Assembly (NCBI RefSeq): GCF_020085105.1
Contig: NC_058043.1
Location: 9,537,167-9,601,166 of the forward strand
Length of the DNA: 64,000 nucleotides
Origin: Siniperca chuatsi
Lineage: Eukaryota > Chordata > Actinopteri > Centrarchiformes > Sinipercidae
Direction: 5' to 3'
The translations under genes and the position numbers were made by a program. Shown here in pieces: positions 23,455 to 35,600 of the stretch; within the stretch, counting starts at the first letter, position 1; each line of letters begins with the position of its first letter. Below the pieces are notes generated by a model, which made no database searches, had not been told where the DNA came from, and saw nothing but the letters and a program-made list of their open reading frames with translations.

Positions 23455-26400
23455 TTTTTCTCTCTCCATTTTTTGAGTTCCACTGTATTCAATGATTTAA
23501 AATTATAAGAAACAATCTAACTTAAAAACACTTGTATCACTTGTATTATTTATTTACATAGCCCTTTAACAGAGTTACAGTCACTAAACACTAGTAGCAC
23601 TATGGGGCAATGTTTTCATCAGCGGATCCCTGTTTTCTCATGCATGAGTACACACATGCACCACACAAGCACTTTCAGTAGTTAAATGTTGTTGCACTAG
23701 ATTAAGTCCAGGACATTGTAAATTCCTGTAAAGTCTTACATGATTAGACAGAGACTGCACTGCGTGATCTTGATGTCTGTATGTTCTGTTCACATGTCTA
23801 TATAAGTTATTGTCTATGTCATGCTTTTGTTGTGTCACATTTCACCATTAAAAAACAAAAAGGCAAAGACTTTTACTTTGAAGGGTAAAGATTGACAGCA
23901 CCCTGTTATATTCCCTTTTATTTTTCCAAAGGGTTTTAATATATTTTGATTGGAGTAGCCTAAATGGGATACATTTTCATGTAGAAATCAGACAGCTTTT
24001 TACAAAAGGGAATGTTTTGTGTTTTAAATGAAAGTTTAACGATTGTCTTTCAAACGTTACATGTGGGACTTACAGCTTTACCTAGTGTTTATTATGCAAG
24101 AGAGACCCTGTGAATACTTTGTTTCTCTCATACAATAGACTGGGGTTGCTATACAAAAACAGAGCTGTTGCCATTGTTGGTGCCATGCATTAAATTGCTA
24201 AAAGACAGTCCTGGAAATGTGGTTCTTGCCTTCTACACAACAGTCAGATCCACTACACACGAAGGCAACATGATACACATTTCTGCTAGTGGTTTCTCGT
24301 TTTTCCACTGATAGATGTTGGTGGCCGTGACACACTGAGAAATTTACAGATTGTGTACAACTGGTTTGAAAATGACAAAATCTGATTCTGCAGGCAGCTA
24401 AACGTGAGTGAGTAAGTTTGAGAGTAAGTTACAACCTACAACCCTGCAACCCTACAACCATGAGGTGCTTGGCACGAGAAGTGGTACCAGAAGTACAGGG
24501 CTGCCAACTCTCAGGCATTGACTGTGAGACTCACACAATTGACACCTTTCAGACGCTCTAATGCCACACGTCCATATTCTCACACAGCGAAAAACAAATT
24601 TACAACTGATAATGTTGCGGTGCGACTTCAACTCCGGCTGATGAGCGTATGCCGAGATAGTAATTAAGTGAATGCAGTCTTGCGCTGTGAGTCGTGGACA
24701 GTTTGTGACTAGTGGTAACATTACTGGTAGAGTTTTGCAATAAAGAAAATGAAGCGTCGCCAACGCCAAGCTTGATGAATTGATCTCTGTCTGTCATTGA
24801 TTAATTGATGTCTTTACCATCTTAAAATGTAAAAGTTAAGTATGGATACATGAAGGTAAGACGGATTATGTTCCTATATAATGCATTAAATTTAAGACAA
24901 GGAGATGGTGGCTACACAATGTTTTTTCATTTTTATATTTTTAAAAAAGGGAGTAAAAAAAGGCACTATTTTGAGTTACAGTGAGATGGTATAATCATAA
25001 TATACTCCTTGTAATAAAGAGTACTAGATACTGGACTTGAACATAAACAAAAGCTAACACATTCATTTACAGTGATCTTGATAAAACTATTAGTGTGTGA
25101 CTTATTAAAATATATTTTATATTTTGATACATTTCTTATATGTTGTGATTGATACCAGTCCTATTCTTCAAAGTATAGCTTATATCCCTAATTGAATACC
25201 ACAGCATGTGATGTTCAGTAGAGTTCTGGGTTAAACATGCAGAGAGTAAGACGGCTTTTTTTACCACTTTTTTGGCAGAATGATTAAACTAAGAATGATA
25301 GCCTTAATCATAATGTGTTGCTTTTAAGTAGCTGGGAATATGATAAAAGCATATAGAAATGCAGAAAATGGTATTCAAATCCTTTTTTTTTTTCTTTCTG
25401 GGGGTGGACCCCCAGACCCCACGCTTTATTGCGCCACCCCACTTTTCAAACCAATGTTTCGCCCTTCAGGCGAGTACTACAAATGTGAAACTCAAATCAC
25501 CAATTGCATCCGTTAACAATATACTGTATGTAAGTGAAATTCAATCATATTTGCTCATATATTTAACCCTCTATTTTCTCCCGAGAGTCCCATTTTTCAA
25601 TGCCCCCTTCCCCCCGGTCCTCCCAAATCCACATTTCTGCAACAAAATTACTCCATACATTCATTAGAATGCAGGAAAACAGTGTCTGAAATGAACAATT
25701 TTCTGGGAGAAGATCCCCAGATTCCCTGGTTAGGTTAGGTCTCCCGATTTAGGCTATGATGTCTGGAGGTTGGCAAGTATGCTGATCAACCATACTTACA
25801 TCATTGACCATGATTATTGACTTGGTTTTTCATCCGTACATGCTTTAAAATTGTGAATTTTCTGAACTTTTTAATCAAAAATCCTGGGGATTGAGGAGTG
25901 ATGACCTTGGCCCTGCGGTGGATAATGTCACAGAAGGCCTTTTCATAAAATGCACAGATTTCACCAATACTGAATCTCACTCCAAACTAAATTGAAAAGT
26001 TGGCAGCCTTGTAAGTAAATTTACTCAAGTGCTCTACATAAGTTTTGAGGTACTTGGAATTTGCTTGAGTGTTTTAATTTTGTGAGACTTTTTTTTAAAC
26101 TTCTACTCCACTGCATTTCAGAGGGAAATGCTATAATTTTTACTCTACTACATTTATCTGACAGCCTTACTATAGTGCAGATTTCATGTATATATGCTCT
26201 TCAAATATGATGCATTACTACAAATAAACAGCACAACAGCACATACTGTAGTTACACCAGGACCAGCTTCAACATTATAATGTTGCTGACACATTTTAAC
26301 ACACCAAAAGGAGTTATTTATTGAGTTCTTTATAATTTTGATACTTAACTACATTTTGTTGCTAATACTAAATGCACTTATACTTAATTAATGTTATGAA

Positions 26401-26520
26401 TGCAGGACTTTTACGTCTCATGGAGTATTTGTACACTGTGGATCTGAGCACTTCTTCCACCACTGTATTTACATAATATGCCTGACTAGGTCAAAGGGTT
26501 TAGCAGAATAGACAACGTGA
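23455..26520. other. intergenic region between igfn1 copy 2 and the membrane/coiled-coil locus
   Basis: I see no protein-coding exon here. Longer open frames are broken by AT-rich sequence and none has a recognisable domain. Between about 25385 and 25770 there is C/G-richer sequence with internal CCCCAGA repeats that looks repeat-derived. A clearer teleost element occupies 26009-26465. Confidence 0.45.
26009..26465. mobile_element. teleost palindromic DNA element (TACTTNNACTCAAGT type)
   Basis: The left end reads AAGTAAATTTACTCAAGTGC and the right end GAGCACTTCTTCCACCACTG. Internal words include TACTCCACTGCATTTCAGAG, CTACATTTATCTGACAGC and TGAATGCAGGACTTTTAC. These are diagnostic of a very common short fish element without coding capacity. 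This copy ends 130 bp upstream of the ATG at 26598. Confidence 0.7.
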
Positions 26521-26858
26521 TACCTTAGCAAAACCAGACGAGAAGCCACACTTTCACTGCAAGCTCTTGAAGTCCGTCCAGTCCCTCTCCTGCTGCCATG
26601 GCCAGGCGCACGTCAAAGAAGCCGCAACAAGAAGGCACTTCCATTTTGTTGGGAGTCATCAGTGCCACAGTCCAGGAGAAAGATAAACTCTTATGCTTCT
26701 CCAGTTTTGTTGTTCATTATCATCTTCACAGTCGGGGCCTCTATAATGGGGTGGTTTTGTGTACAGCAGCAGCACAGCCTCGACCAACTGTCTCTTACAA
26801 CAATTGCAAAAGAGAATCATAAACCTCCAGCAGGTGATGGAGCTGACGATGAGCACAG

Positions 26859-27891
26859 GTAACCAAGTTAGCTAACTAACTTTCTCACACGTGTTTTCTG
26901 CTGGGCTGGTCACTTCATTGTCTTATTTTGTTTTGTATTATCGTGTACCAAGGTGTAATTAAATCGACAACTGCTTTTCTTGAACGTAATTTCGGCGTTG
27001 AATGGGGGCTATCTATCACAGCATGACGTGCAGTTTAAAAATAAAACTGCGTTAAGTTAGATAAAGAACGTGAAATACCGGAAATTTGTGATTTGCCTTC
27101 AAAATAAACGAATTACATTTGTAATTTTTGAACGAATGGGTAAATAAAATCAAATGAACAAACAAATAAGAATGTGTATAACGAAGGCCCTTTCAGTCAC
27201 TTGTAGTCTGTGCCATTTATAGAATAATATGAATGAAAGTGATAGTCAGTGAGGTTTATTTTGAAAAGGTAAAGCTGTAAGACATTTTAAAGTGGCTGAC
27301 TTGACACTAATAGTTATTTTTAGCACGTCCTGACTGTGAGCAACTTCATGGTCACGTCTCAGTTACTTTCACAGCCCCAATGGTTATTGTGAAGTATTAA
27401 TAATGCTAGATATCTTCCATGATTATCACCAGTAATTGCTACTAGTTGCTTTGTCATGGTATAGTATATAATTTCTGTATCACAATATCACTATCATGAT
27501 ATAGTACATTTTCTGGTAAATCAATTGAGACACTTTTTGAAATGTGTGTTTCTGGCTTATTCAGGAAATTAAATACCTGACCAATCAAGGTACTTCATCA
27601 CATTGATGCAAAAATCATATAAAAATCCAATATTCCTAGAGAGCCCTGCTTGTAACACTGCCCACAATGGCCTAATACACCCACAGATATCAAAAGGATA
27701 GCTATAGTATAAACGATATTTAAATTTCCCTGACAGTTGAGAAATGTCTAAATGTCTATTGTCTTATGGTGAAACCCTTCTTGCTACAGCAACATGACAG
27801 TTCAGTCTGACATAAATCAATGACAAGACCAAATTTTAATTGTTTGAACTGAGTCAAACCACATGGCTAAATAATTTCTCTCACTCTCTAG
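26859..27891 (+). other. intron 1 of the broken membrane/coiled-coil locus
   Basis: A 1.03-kb intron with GTAACC donor and CTCTCTAG acceptor. No exon or named repeat was found inside. Codon phase across this junction does not match the coiled-coil frame downstream, one of the reasons the locus is called a pseudogene. Confidence 0.4.
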
Positions 27892-28701
27892 ACTGATTCA
27901 GGTTTGGATGTGGAGGAGAGGATATTTGCCATCAGGAGAGGACTGAGGTCGACTGAACTCTGACCTCTACTCGCAGCTTTTGGGCCTCCATGATGAGATG
28001 GACACCCGATTGGCTGAGATAAAGCAGGTCACCATGTCTGTCACAACTCTCCAGGCCATGTTCAAGAGCCAGAGTGAGGAGTTAGAGTCAGTGAAGGAGA
28101 GCGTAGTGGCTCCAGCTCAGCACTGGCTGAAAATGTGGCTGGGCTGGCCATTTGCATGCTCCAGAGCTGACGAGCAGGTTGCGTCAGTGGAGGCTCTTAA
28201 TGCACAATTAGAGGGACAAGCCTCAGAGCTGAATGAGCTGAAAGAGTCAATGCACCTTAATAATGTTCCACTTTATACAAACAACCAGGAGATGGCTGCA
28301 ATAAAGTGAGCTCAGTTTGATTTCACAGTGTTTATCTGCATGCCTGAACAATGTTTTAATTAGCTGACTTTGCTGACTTTCCAGAGAAGTGTTCATTTCT
28401 GTTGTGTGGGTGTTTTTCAGGGAGCTTGTCAAGGCTAAGCAGGCCATGTGTGCCCAGGCATTAGAAGAGATGCTCAGTTCAGTGCAGATGAGCAGTTTTT
28501 CACTTCACAGACCCTCCACAGCAGCGTCATGGCTCAGCTGCAGACTTTTCACACCCATGCATAACCCTGCTACTTTTACTAAGACTATTCTTTCAAATAC
28601 CTATTAATATGTTTTTTTGTGACAGTGTGCATTGTTTTTTCATGTTGCAAACATTGAATTCCATTAGGATAAATAATGGATAACTTATCTGTCTATCTCA
28701 G

Positions 28702-29169
28702 TTGGCGAATGCTCCTTCTTTGTCAAATGAGGAGGGCTCAGCAGCAGAAGAGTTCATCTCCACTACAGCACAGAATGCCACTGAGGTGCCGGAGAAGCTA
28801 GAAGATGTTGAGGAAAAGGCTGAGCAGCAGGATGCTGAAGATGAAGCAGAAGCAGAAGAGGAGGCAAAGGAGGAGGAGGCAGTGCAGGAAGAACAGCCAC
28901 TGGAACAGGAAGTGGAGGGGGACGATGCAGAGGATCAAGAGGAAGAAGAGATTACAGAAGAGCAAGGAGATGAGGAAATTACAGGACAGAGTGAGGAGCA
29001 GGAGGTCACAGAGGAGACTGTAGATGATCACGTTTTGGACGAGTCTTTGGAAGAGGAGGTATCTGAAGAAATTATGGAAAGCTGGGAGACTGTAGAGGAC
29101 GAGTCAGCTGAATTAAATAATGAGGTCTTCACAGACGAAAATGAGGAGGACAAGTCAAGTTGTACTTGA
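28702..29169 (+). other. acidic last exon of the broken locus (Glu/Asp-rich tail)
   Basis: An acceptor (CTATCTCAG, ending 28701) opens 155 uninterrupted codons beginning LANAPSLSNEEGSAAEE and ending at TGA 29167-29169. More than a third of the residues are Glu or Asp, with runs such as EAEEEAKEEEAVQEEQ. Composition this biased stays open easily (few TA-containing codons), so openness alone is weak evidence of function. Confidence 0.5.
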
Positions 29170-31416
29170 AATGCTCCAGTAGATTTAACATCAGTAAATC
29201 ATTACTTCACAAGACTGTGATTTTTAGGTCTTATTTGGATGAATGGGAACCTTTTTACACGCAGCACACTTTACCTAGTAGCTGCAAATTAGTTGTAGTA
29301 TTTGTTTTATTCAACTTATGTGGTTGTCTGACATGTACAGTAGATTGTGTCGCGTGAGCTGTCCATCACTGAAAAACATGGAGAACTAGAACTTTGATAA
29401 ATACTTAATTCCAGGTATAATACCTGGGGGGGGGGAATGAAATGAAATTAACTGTATTTGATCCATTTATGTTTGACAAGATTAGAGTATGAGAGTATGG
29501 AACTTCTGCAGTGTGAAAGAGAAAATGAATGGGACTGTACTTATAGCTTGTAATTTAACACAAGTACATATGTAGTGCCTCTCACAGTGAAGGCACATGC
29601 ACACGCTGTACATGTGGGCAAACATGATTCCATTGGTACATACTGTTTTCTTATCATGAAGCTCTTTTGTGAAAAGGTTAAAGTACTACTTCCTGCCAGC
29701 AGGTGGTGCCCGATTACTACCATAATGATGAAGGATAATCAACAAACGTGAATCAAAAAACTTTCTTTCTAAAGACGGGATCTGTGAGTGATTTTCATCT
29801 TGGTTGTAAGATTGCTAAAAAGGACATTTCTATTTACAATTAGCTACATTTAGCTTCATACATTAGCCTTCTCATACAGTTATACCCCTCTGTGACATCC
29901 TCTCTGAACTGACAAAACAACAAAAGGGGAGCATGATGGCCAGGTGGAAACAAGCTAACATTTATGTTTAATGTAGAACAGTTTTCAGGTTTCATAAGGC
30001 AAAACTTCATGGGAGGTTTAACTGTTGAATATTAAACTCATTGTTATATCTTTAAAATGATGACGTGCTTAAATTTTACTAGTACATACAGCAGCTACAT
30101 GTTCAAGATATGGGCAAAAAAAACAGCAATAACAATAAAAAAAATCCCTCTGTTCAAAAATATGATGTGGAGGGATTGCTAGTGGAACACCACATGCAGT
30201 CATTTGTGAAATTACTTGTCTTATTTAAATCTGTGGTTACATCATAGCAGGTGCAGGCGAGGTTTGCTCTGACAGACTCAGGCTGGAATTAATTAGAAGC
30301 AAACTGAGACATAAAATGATGCACCTGGTGTGTATCACCACCTGAGACCACTAACACTTGTCAACCTTCCAACATTCAGATTATTTAAGATGAATTTTTA
30401 ATCTATACCAAATATTTTGTGTTAAAACCTTTCAGTGTCAGCGTATTTGCAATGAAATATATTTGTCACATTCCATGAGTATTTACCACATGAGTAACAC
30501 ACAGATAGCGCACCCTGTTAGATTTCCTTTTTAGGAGAATAAATTGCAAACAAATGGCCTGTGCTAACATAATGAATGCAACTGTGTCATGGAACATACT
30601 CAGAAAGGTATGTAAGCTTGCCTTAACTGTCAACACACGCAGCCTCCAGCTTGATTAAATTCAAGATTCGAGATCTAACAACAGATCTCACACTAAGCAC
30701 AGTATATTTGTGCATCTGACCAACCTGTTGTTTTTATACGCTCTTATCTCAACCTAACACAAACCTGTGTGCGTTTGTCCATTTACTGTATGTATTTTTT
30801 AAATGTTACTTCCACTTTCAGATGCAATTTTTACCAGCCGTGTTTCCCCTTTGAGTATGATAAATCACTCTTATATTGAATGCACAGGAAAGTAGACTAA
30901 AAATTATAAGCACACTTCCTTGTGCATTACATACAGTACCAAAATAGAGCGCTTAGATGAAAATTAAATACACACATAATGTAAACAATTTTCACATATA
31001 CATCTATAGAAACGACCCCAAACACACCATTAATGAGACTAATGATGGTAATGATTTTTCCATTTTTGCTGAATGACCCCAAGTCCCTTGAAAGCCCTTG
31101 TGAACAATACTGCTGTCAGATCCTTGTGTCCACACATGCAAGCCACAGCCCGCCTACTCCCCAGTCCCACCGCTTCCTCCACAGCTCTCACACTTGTGCA
31201 GTTCTTTCACTCTCATCAGATATTCAATGTCTCACCATCACATGAAGTCACACTTCAGTAGCTCACTTTAACAACCACATCAGATTTTCACATCAGTGGA
31301 TAATAAAAACACCCCTCTACATCTTCTTGCTGCTTTTTTTTTTTGCTTAAGAAGAACTTTGGAAAGTGCTTTGGACCATATTATAGCTGCATGCAGAAGC
31401 CAGCAGCTCAGGAGCG
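29170..31416. other. intergenic and upstream region of the PPP1R12B small-subunit gene
   Basis: No coding exon is seen. There is a G10 run at 29427-29436, and otherwise AT-rich unique-looking sequence. The promoter of the downstream gene must lie near its right end: a TATA-like TAATAAAA sits about 115 bases before the ATG at 31417, and an AT-rich CCATATTATAG, resembling but not matching an SRF/MEF2 site, about 40 bases before it. Both are only suggestive. Confidence 0.4.
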
Positions 31417-32619
31417 ATGTCATCTATGCTTTCTCACAACAAAGATCAGCCACGCATCAGAAAGTCGCTCTCTGACTCTTCTCCAACTGCAACCACTGCC
31501 ACCACCAAGAGCCTAAGGGTAAGGCCTAATTGTCTTTAATCTTTCCAGTGCCTGTTTAGTTGGAGGAAATGTCATGGCTGACATAATGCAAACACTAACG
31601 TTTAAATTCAGTCATTGTCAAACAAATGTCTCTGTAACAAGCCACAGAGGTATTCCTGTGTGTGTTTGTATACTTTGCCATAAAATCTTAGGACATGTCA
31701 TACATAATTAGCTGTACTCATGATATAGCCTACATGATCAATGGAAAATTATGTGTAGCCACAAATGACCTCTTACTGCCTCATTTGGAATGAGCATGAA
31801 TGAGTCCCTTTTTTAGACAGCACTGTTTACACATGATAGCTGTTGGGAATAGTAACAAAAGAGTTTCCCCTCGGGGATCAATAAAGTATTTCTGATTCTG
31901 ATTCTGTTGGAATGCAACTAAAGATGTCCTGTAATTCACTTTAAAATGTCTGTGGCACTATCACTATTGCAATATTTTCCTTTATATTGTACTGCAATCA
32001 ATGCAGAAAGTTTGTAAAAGCAGAATTTTTCCAGAGATGGTGTGATCAGTGACTCTGTGTTCCTGTAAAGCTATGATATCATTTTATGCATTTATTTTGG
32101 TACTTTGATTGACAATTAATCATATACAAGCAATTACAGTTGGTGTTTTTCATTTTGCCAATTTTATCAGTGTATTATTTATCAAATCATGTGTTTTACA
32201 TGCTGATTTGAATGAGACATGTTTTTTCTATAACTTTAAACTTTACAAACATCTTAATGGGTTAGATATGAAGTTATTTTTTGTGTTGTTTTTTTCTAGA
32301 TTACTTTTGTGGGTATTTGCCTTTATTCCTAATAGTGTACCAGGGACATTGTGGTTACATGGTACACACCTTGGACCCCTAAGGCACCAGATCTTTTTTT
32401 TTTTAACTCTCACATAACTCTTTGACATGCTTTTAAAGGTTCATAATAACTCACATAAACTGTGAAACAAAATTGCGTGTTGATGTACACAGAACAAAAA
32501 TGTAAGTGAAACCAAGGCAAAGTTGTAATGAGCAGTTAATCTTATCTGTTTATGTAAACTAAGAATCCCTTTGGGAAGGATAAATGGAGAGACACAGAGA
32601 GAGGGATACAGGAAGAGAG

Positions 32620-32679
<60 letters not shown>

Positions 32680-35600
32680 GCAGGGGTGAAAGATGACAGG
32701 GAACAGAGAGAAGGAGGGATAGAGTGCTTAGGACTGGCTTGTGGGAACTCAGACGCAGTATTTATGGATGTTTATCTCTCTGCTAGTCCTACGGGAAGCT
32801 CACATTTTCCACTTGGGAATAGCTGGTCAGCAGGCAAGAAGTTCCTCATGGGATCTAGAAAGCCTGGAGGACAGCTTAGTGACAGATACACTCACATACA
32901 TGGGATAAAATGTCACAAAAGCCAATGTTTCCATCAGCATCTGTTTATATTTGATGTCACTTAATCTAAACCAGAGCTTTTTCCAAGTCTGCATACTGTA
33001 TATCATTAATAGCCATTTACCAAGCATATCCAAGTGTCCAGAGACAGCCTTAAAGGGGCTGACATCAGAGTCTGGTGAAGATCCAGAGATCTTGTAAATG
33101 TCTGAGCAGAGGCATATCACTGTGTTTACACATAGTGTCTGTATAACATAAAGCCCTGTTTCTTCTTTACAGGAATCTACTTGCAATCTCCATGCTTTAG
33201 TTAGACATGTAACTGTTTAAGCAGTGGCCACCAGTCAGGTCTTTGCTTTAGTTTATGTGACTGTCATAATAAGTCTCTATGTCTAAAAGAATAAACTTTA
33301 AACTGCATGTACTGTCTTCGAAGTTATGTCAGCAGGAATAAGTAATCCAGTGCATCTATATCTCTGTGATACATGCAGAAGTAATTGCTACAGGCAAGAT
33401 AAATTACCTCTTATAAGTTAATACATATTGATTATGAGCACTGGTGAATGTAATAAAACTGAAAGAGCGAATCATAATAGCATTCATCCTCCAGAAGAGG
33501 TCCAGAGACGATCTATGCCAAGGAGCACTGAAGCTGTTCAGGCAGCTTTTGGTGGCTCAACACCTTACTAAGACACTTTATGTTGTTTTTCCATTAATTT
33601 GTCACCTATCTGCATATTACATTGGGGTTCATATTACTTTTACTGGTTAAGTAAGAATGAAACCTTTGTCCCTCACAGTCAATCAAGCAGTGTTATGGTA
33701 CATTTTCTCATCTTTTTTGAGGGAGTGTGTTAGATGTTGTTAGGCTCTGCTCTGCCGATTGAAAATCTCTCATCAAGGAAACCACACAACCCTTCCAACT
33801 TCAGCAGGCAATAATGAACTAATTGCAAAAGCCACTGCCAGAGCTATTGCCTTTTTTGGATATGTTTAGTTATCTGTGCTTGTCAGTTTATTTAAGGGAT
33901 CATTTCCTCACTCCTTTAACTTGGCTTGGTATTTCAGAATACCATAAAGTCTTTCTTGGAAAACTGAAAAAAAAGTCTTTCATGAGGAATTTCTGGTAAT
34001 GTCACTTCAAAGAATCACTGAGATTTGCTTACATGTAGATGTATTGACAATGAATGTACTTGCTGACATTGACCATGTAATAAAATATGTCCTGTGTGCA
34101 TATCAACTGCATGGTTACAATATTATGCAGAGGAAATGGTCAACATGGTACAAAATACAACCTCATTTGTGGATTTGATTTTACAATGTACTTCATAAAT
34201 CTCACATCACGACCAAACAGCCTGTCAAACAAATGATGAAGTCAAGGTGTGCGATGTCATCATTTGCAGTAATGAGCATTTACTGAAATAGAGGATGGTT
34301 CATGATGGGGTTGAATGGCTTGTTCATGCCATGTAAGGATAAGGTTAGACAATCAGGAATGTACTAACAAAAACCTTTCATTGACGTTGTTGTTGCATTT
34401 TTTATTTTGGTCAGTTCTAAAACATTTCTCCTCTATTTCAGCATGAGAGACTTTCTAGGTAAGAACTGTCTAATTTAATTCACATCATCAATAAATACAA
34501 AAGACATTCAATTATCTCCTGAGAAAATGATAGAAAAAAACAGGAATCGATCAATGACTCAGTGATATTAAACTTTGACAGTAACTGAGCTAAACCTCAG
34601 TGTTGTACTTAATATCTCCCTTATGTTTTCAGATTGAGCTCATCTGGATCCTCTGATGTCTCCAACGACACGTCAACAAACCACGCTGACTCCTACGTCT
34701 TACGGTGGGAGAACCGACTGTCTGCAAGGAAAAAGGCAGAAGAGACGGCAAACAATGACTATAAAAAGGCAGGTGATGCAGTTTGCATATTGATCATTTT
34801 TCAAGTGACTGTTGTTTTGGTGCTCAAGTAACAAAGGAACTCAATGTAATTACTTGACAATTGATTAACTTATTTAATGAGTCAGCATTTCATTCAACCA
34901 GTGATTTTCAGCACAGGGCCTTCAGCATGGCGTTTTATAAATATTTAGTCTTAAACCTACAAGGATGGATCACCAAAGTGATTACAATTCATCCTGAGGG
35001 GAACATGAATGTCTGGACAAAATTTCATGGCAATCCATTCAATACTTTTTGATAAATTGTAACCACAATTATTTATTATTTGTAACAAATGTGAACCTCT
35101 GATGGGAATGATGGATATCTGTGCAAACTTTTGTTGCAATCCCGCCAGTAAATGTTGAAGCATTTCACTTAAGACGGTGTAGTCCCTCATTCGTCCAGGA
35201 GTGTTCTAACGTAGAAAAGGTTTCAGTCGTAGTCATCTCGTAGTCAATAGGCCTGATTACTGATTACTGGGCCATCTTGGAAACTATTAGGTCAGTTTCA
35301 GGTGAAACTAGCTATTAACAGATACTCAGGCAGATTCCTTCCTGAGGGCAGGGCTTATGTAACTCAGAGTAGCTTAAATTTCCAGTTCCCGTCCAATTTT
35401 TTCACAATTGAGAATGACTTCCGGATGGGAGCCGAAACGTCTTGATTCTGAAAACAGTGTCCAGATGACTACGACTGAAAGCATTTCACTTGATAAGTGT
35501 AAACTTTTACCTGTTCGTGTTGATAGTTAAAATGTCAGGGAATAACCAAAGTCATTAGGATAGATGACCTGGGCAGCATGGATATCTGTAGCAAATTTCA

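Larger units (their letters stand above)
26598..29169 (+). pseudogene. frame-broken gene for a single-pass membrane, coiled-coil, acidic-tail protein
   Basis: Recognisable exons: C1 (ATG 26598 to 26858, donor GTAACC), C2 (27892-28305), C3 (28421 to about 28580) and C4 (28702-29169, TGA). C1 starts MARRTSKKPQQEG in one frame, but the hydrophobic helix (SPVLLFIIIFTVGASIMGWF) is in the +1 frame, open but with no ATG. C2 runs DSGLDVEERIFAIRRGLRST, meets a stop near 27958-27960, then continues in another frame as LNSDLYSQLLGLHDEMDTRL and a heptad-like coil. C2 joins C3 in frame (phase 2), but after LEEMLSSVQ the plausible continuation DEQFFTSQTLHSSVMAQLQ needs another frame change, and no good donor leads to C4. 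C4 keeps 155 acidic codons. I do not recognise the family; a type II ER or membrane protein is a guess. Either a young pseudogene or local sequence errors. Confidence 0.5.
31519..34441 (+). other. intron 1 of the PPP1R12B small-subunit gene
   Basis: A 2.9-kb intron (GTAAGG donor, TTTCAG acceptor). It holds a LINE 3' tail at 31865-31912 and a long GA tract at 32623-32672. I looked for other MYPT exons that a longer transcript would use and saw none here. Confidence 0.55.

Noticed and set aside
28798..29031. Leu-rich antisense frame opposite the acidic exon
   Set aside because: Mirror of Glu/Asp codons on the sense strand (GAG/GAA read as CTC/TTC); no independent support.
32584..32964. 126-codon open frame with long Glu-Arg repeats
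   Set aside because: It is the GA microsatellite read in frame; it lies in an intron of the PPP1R12B gene.
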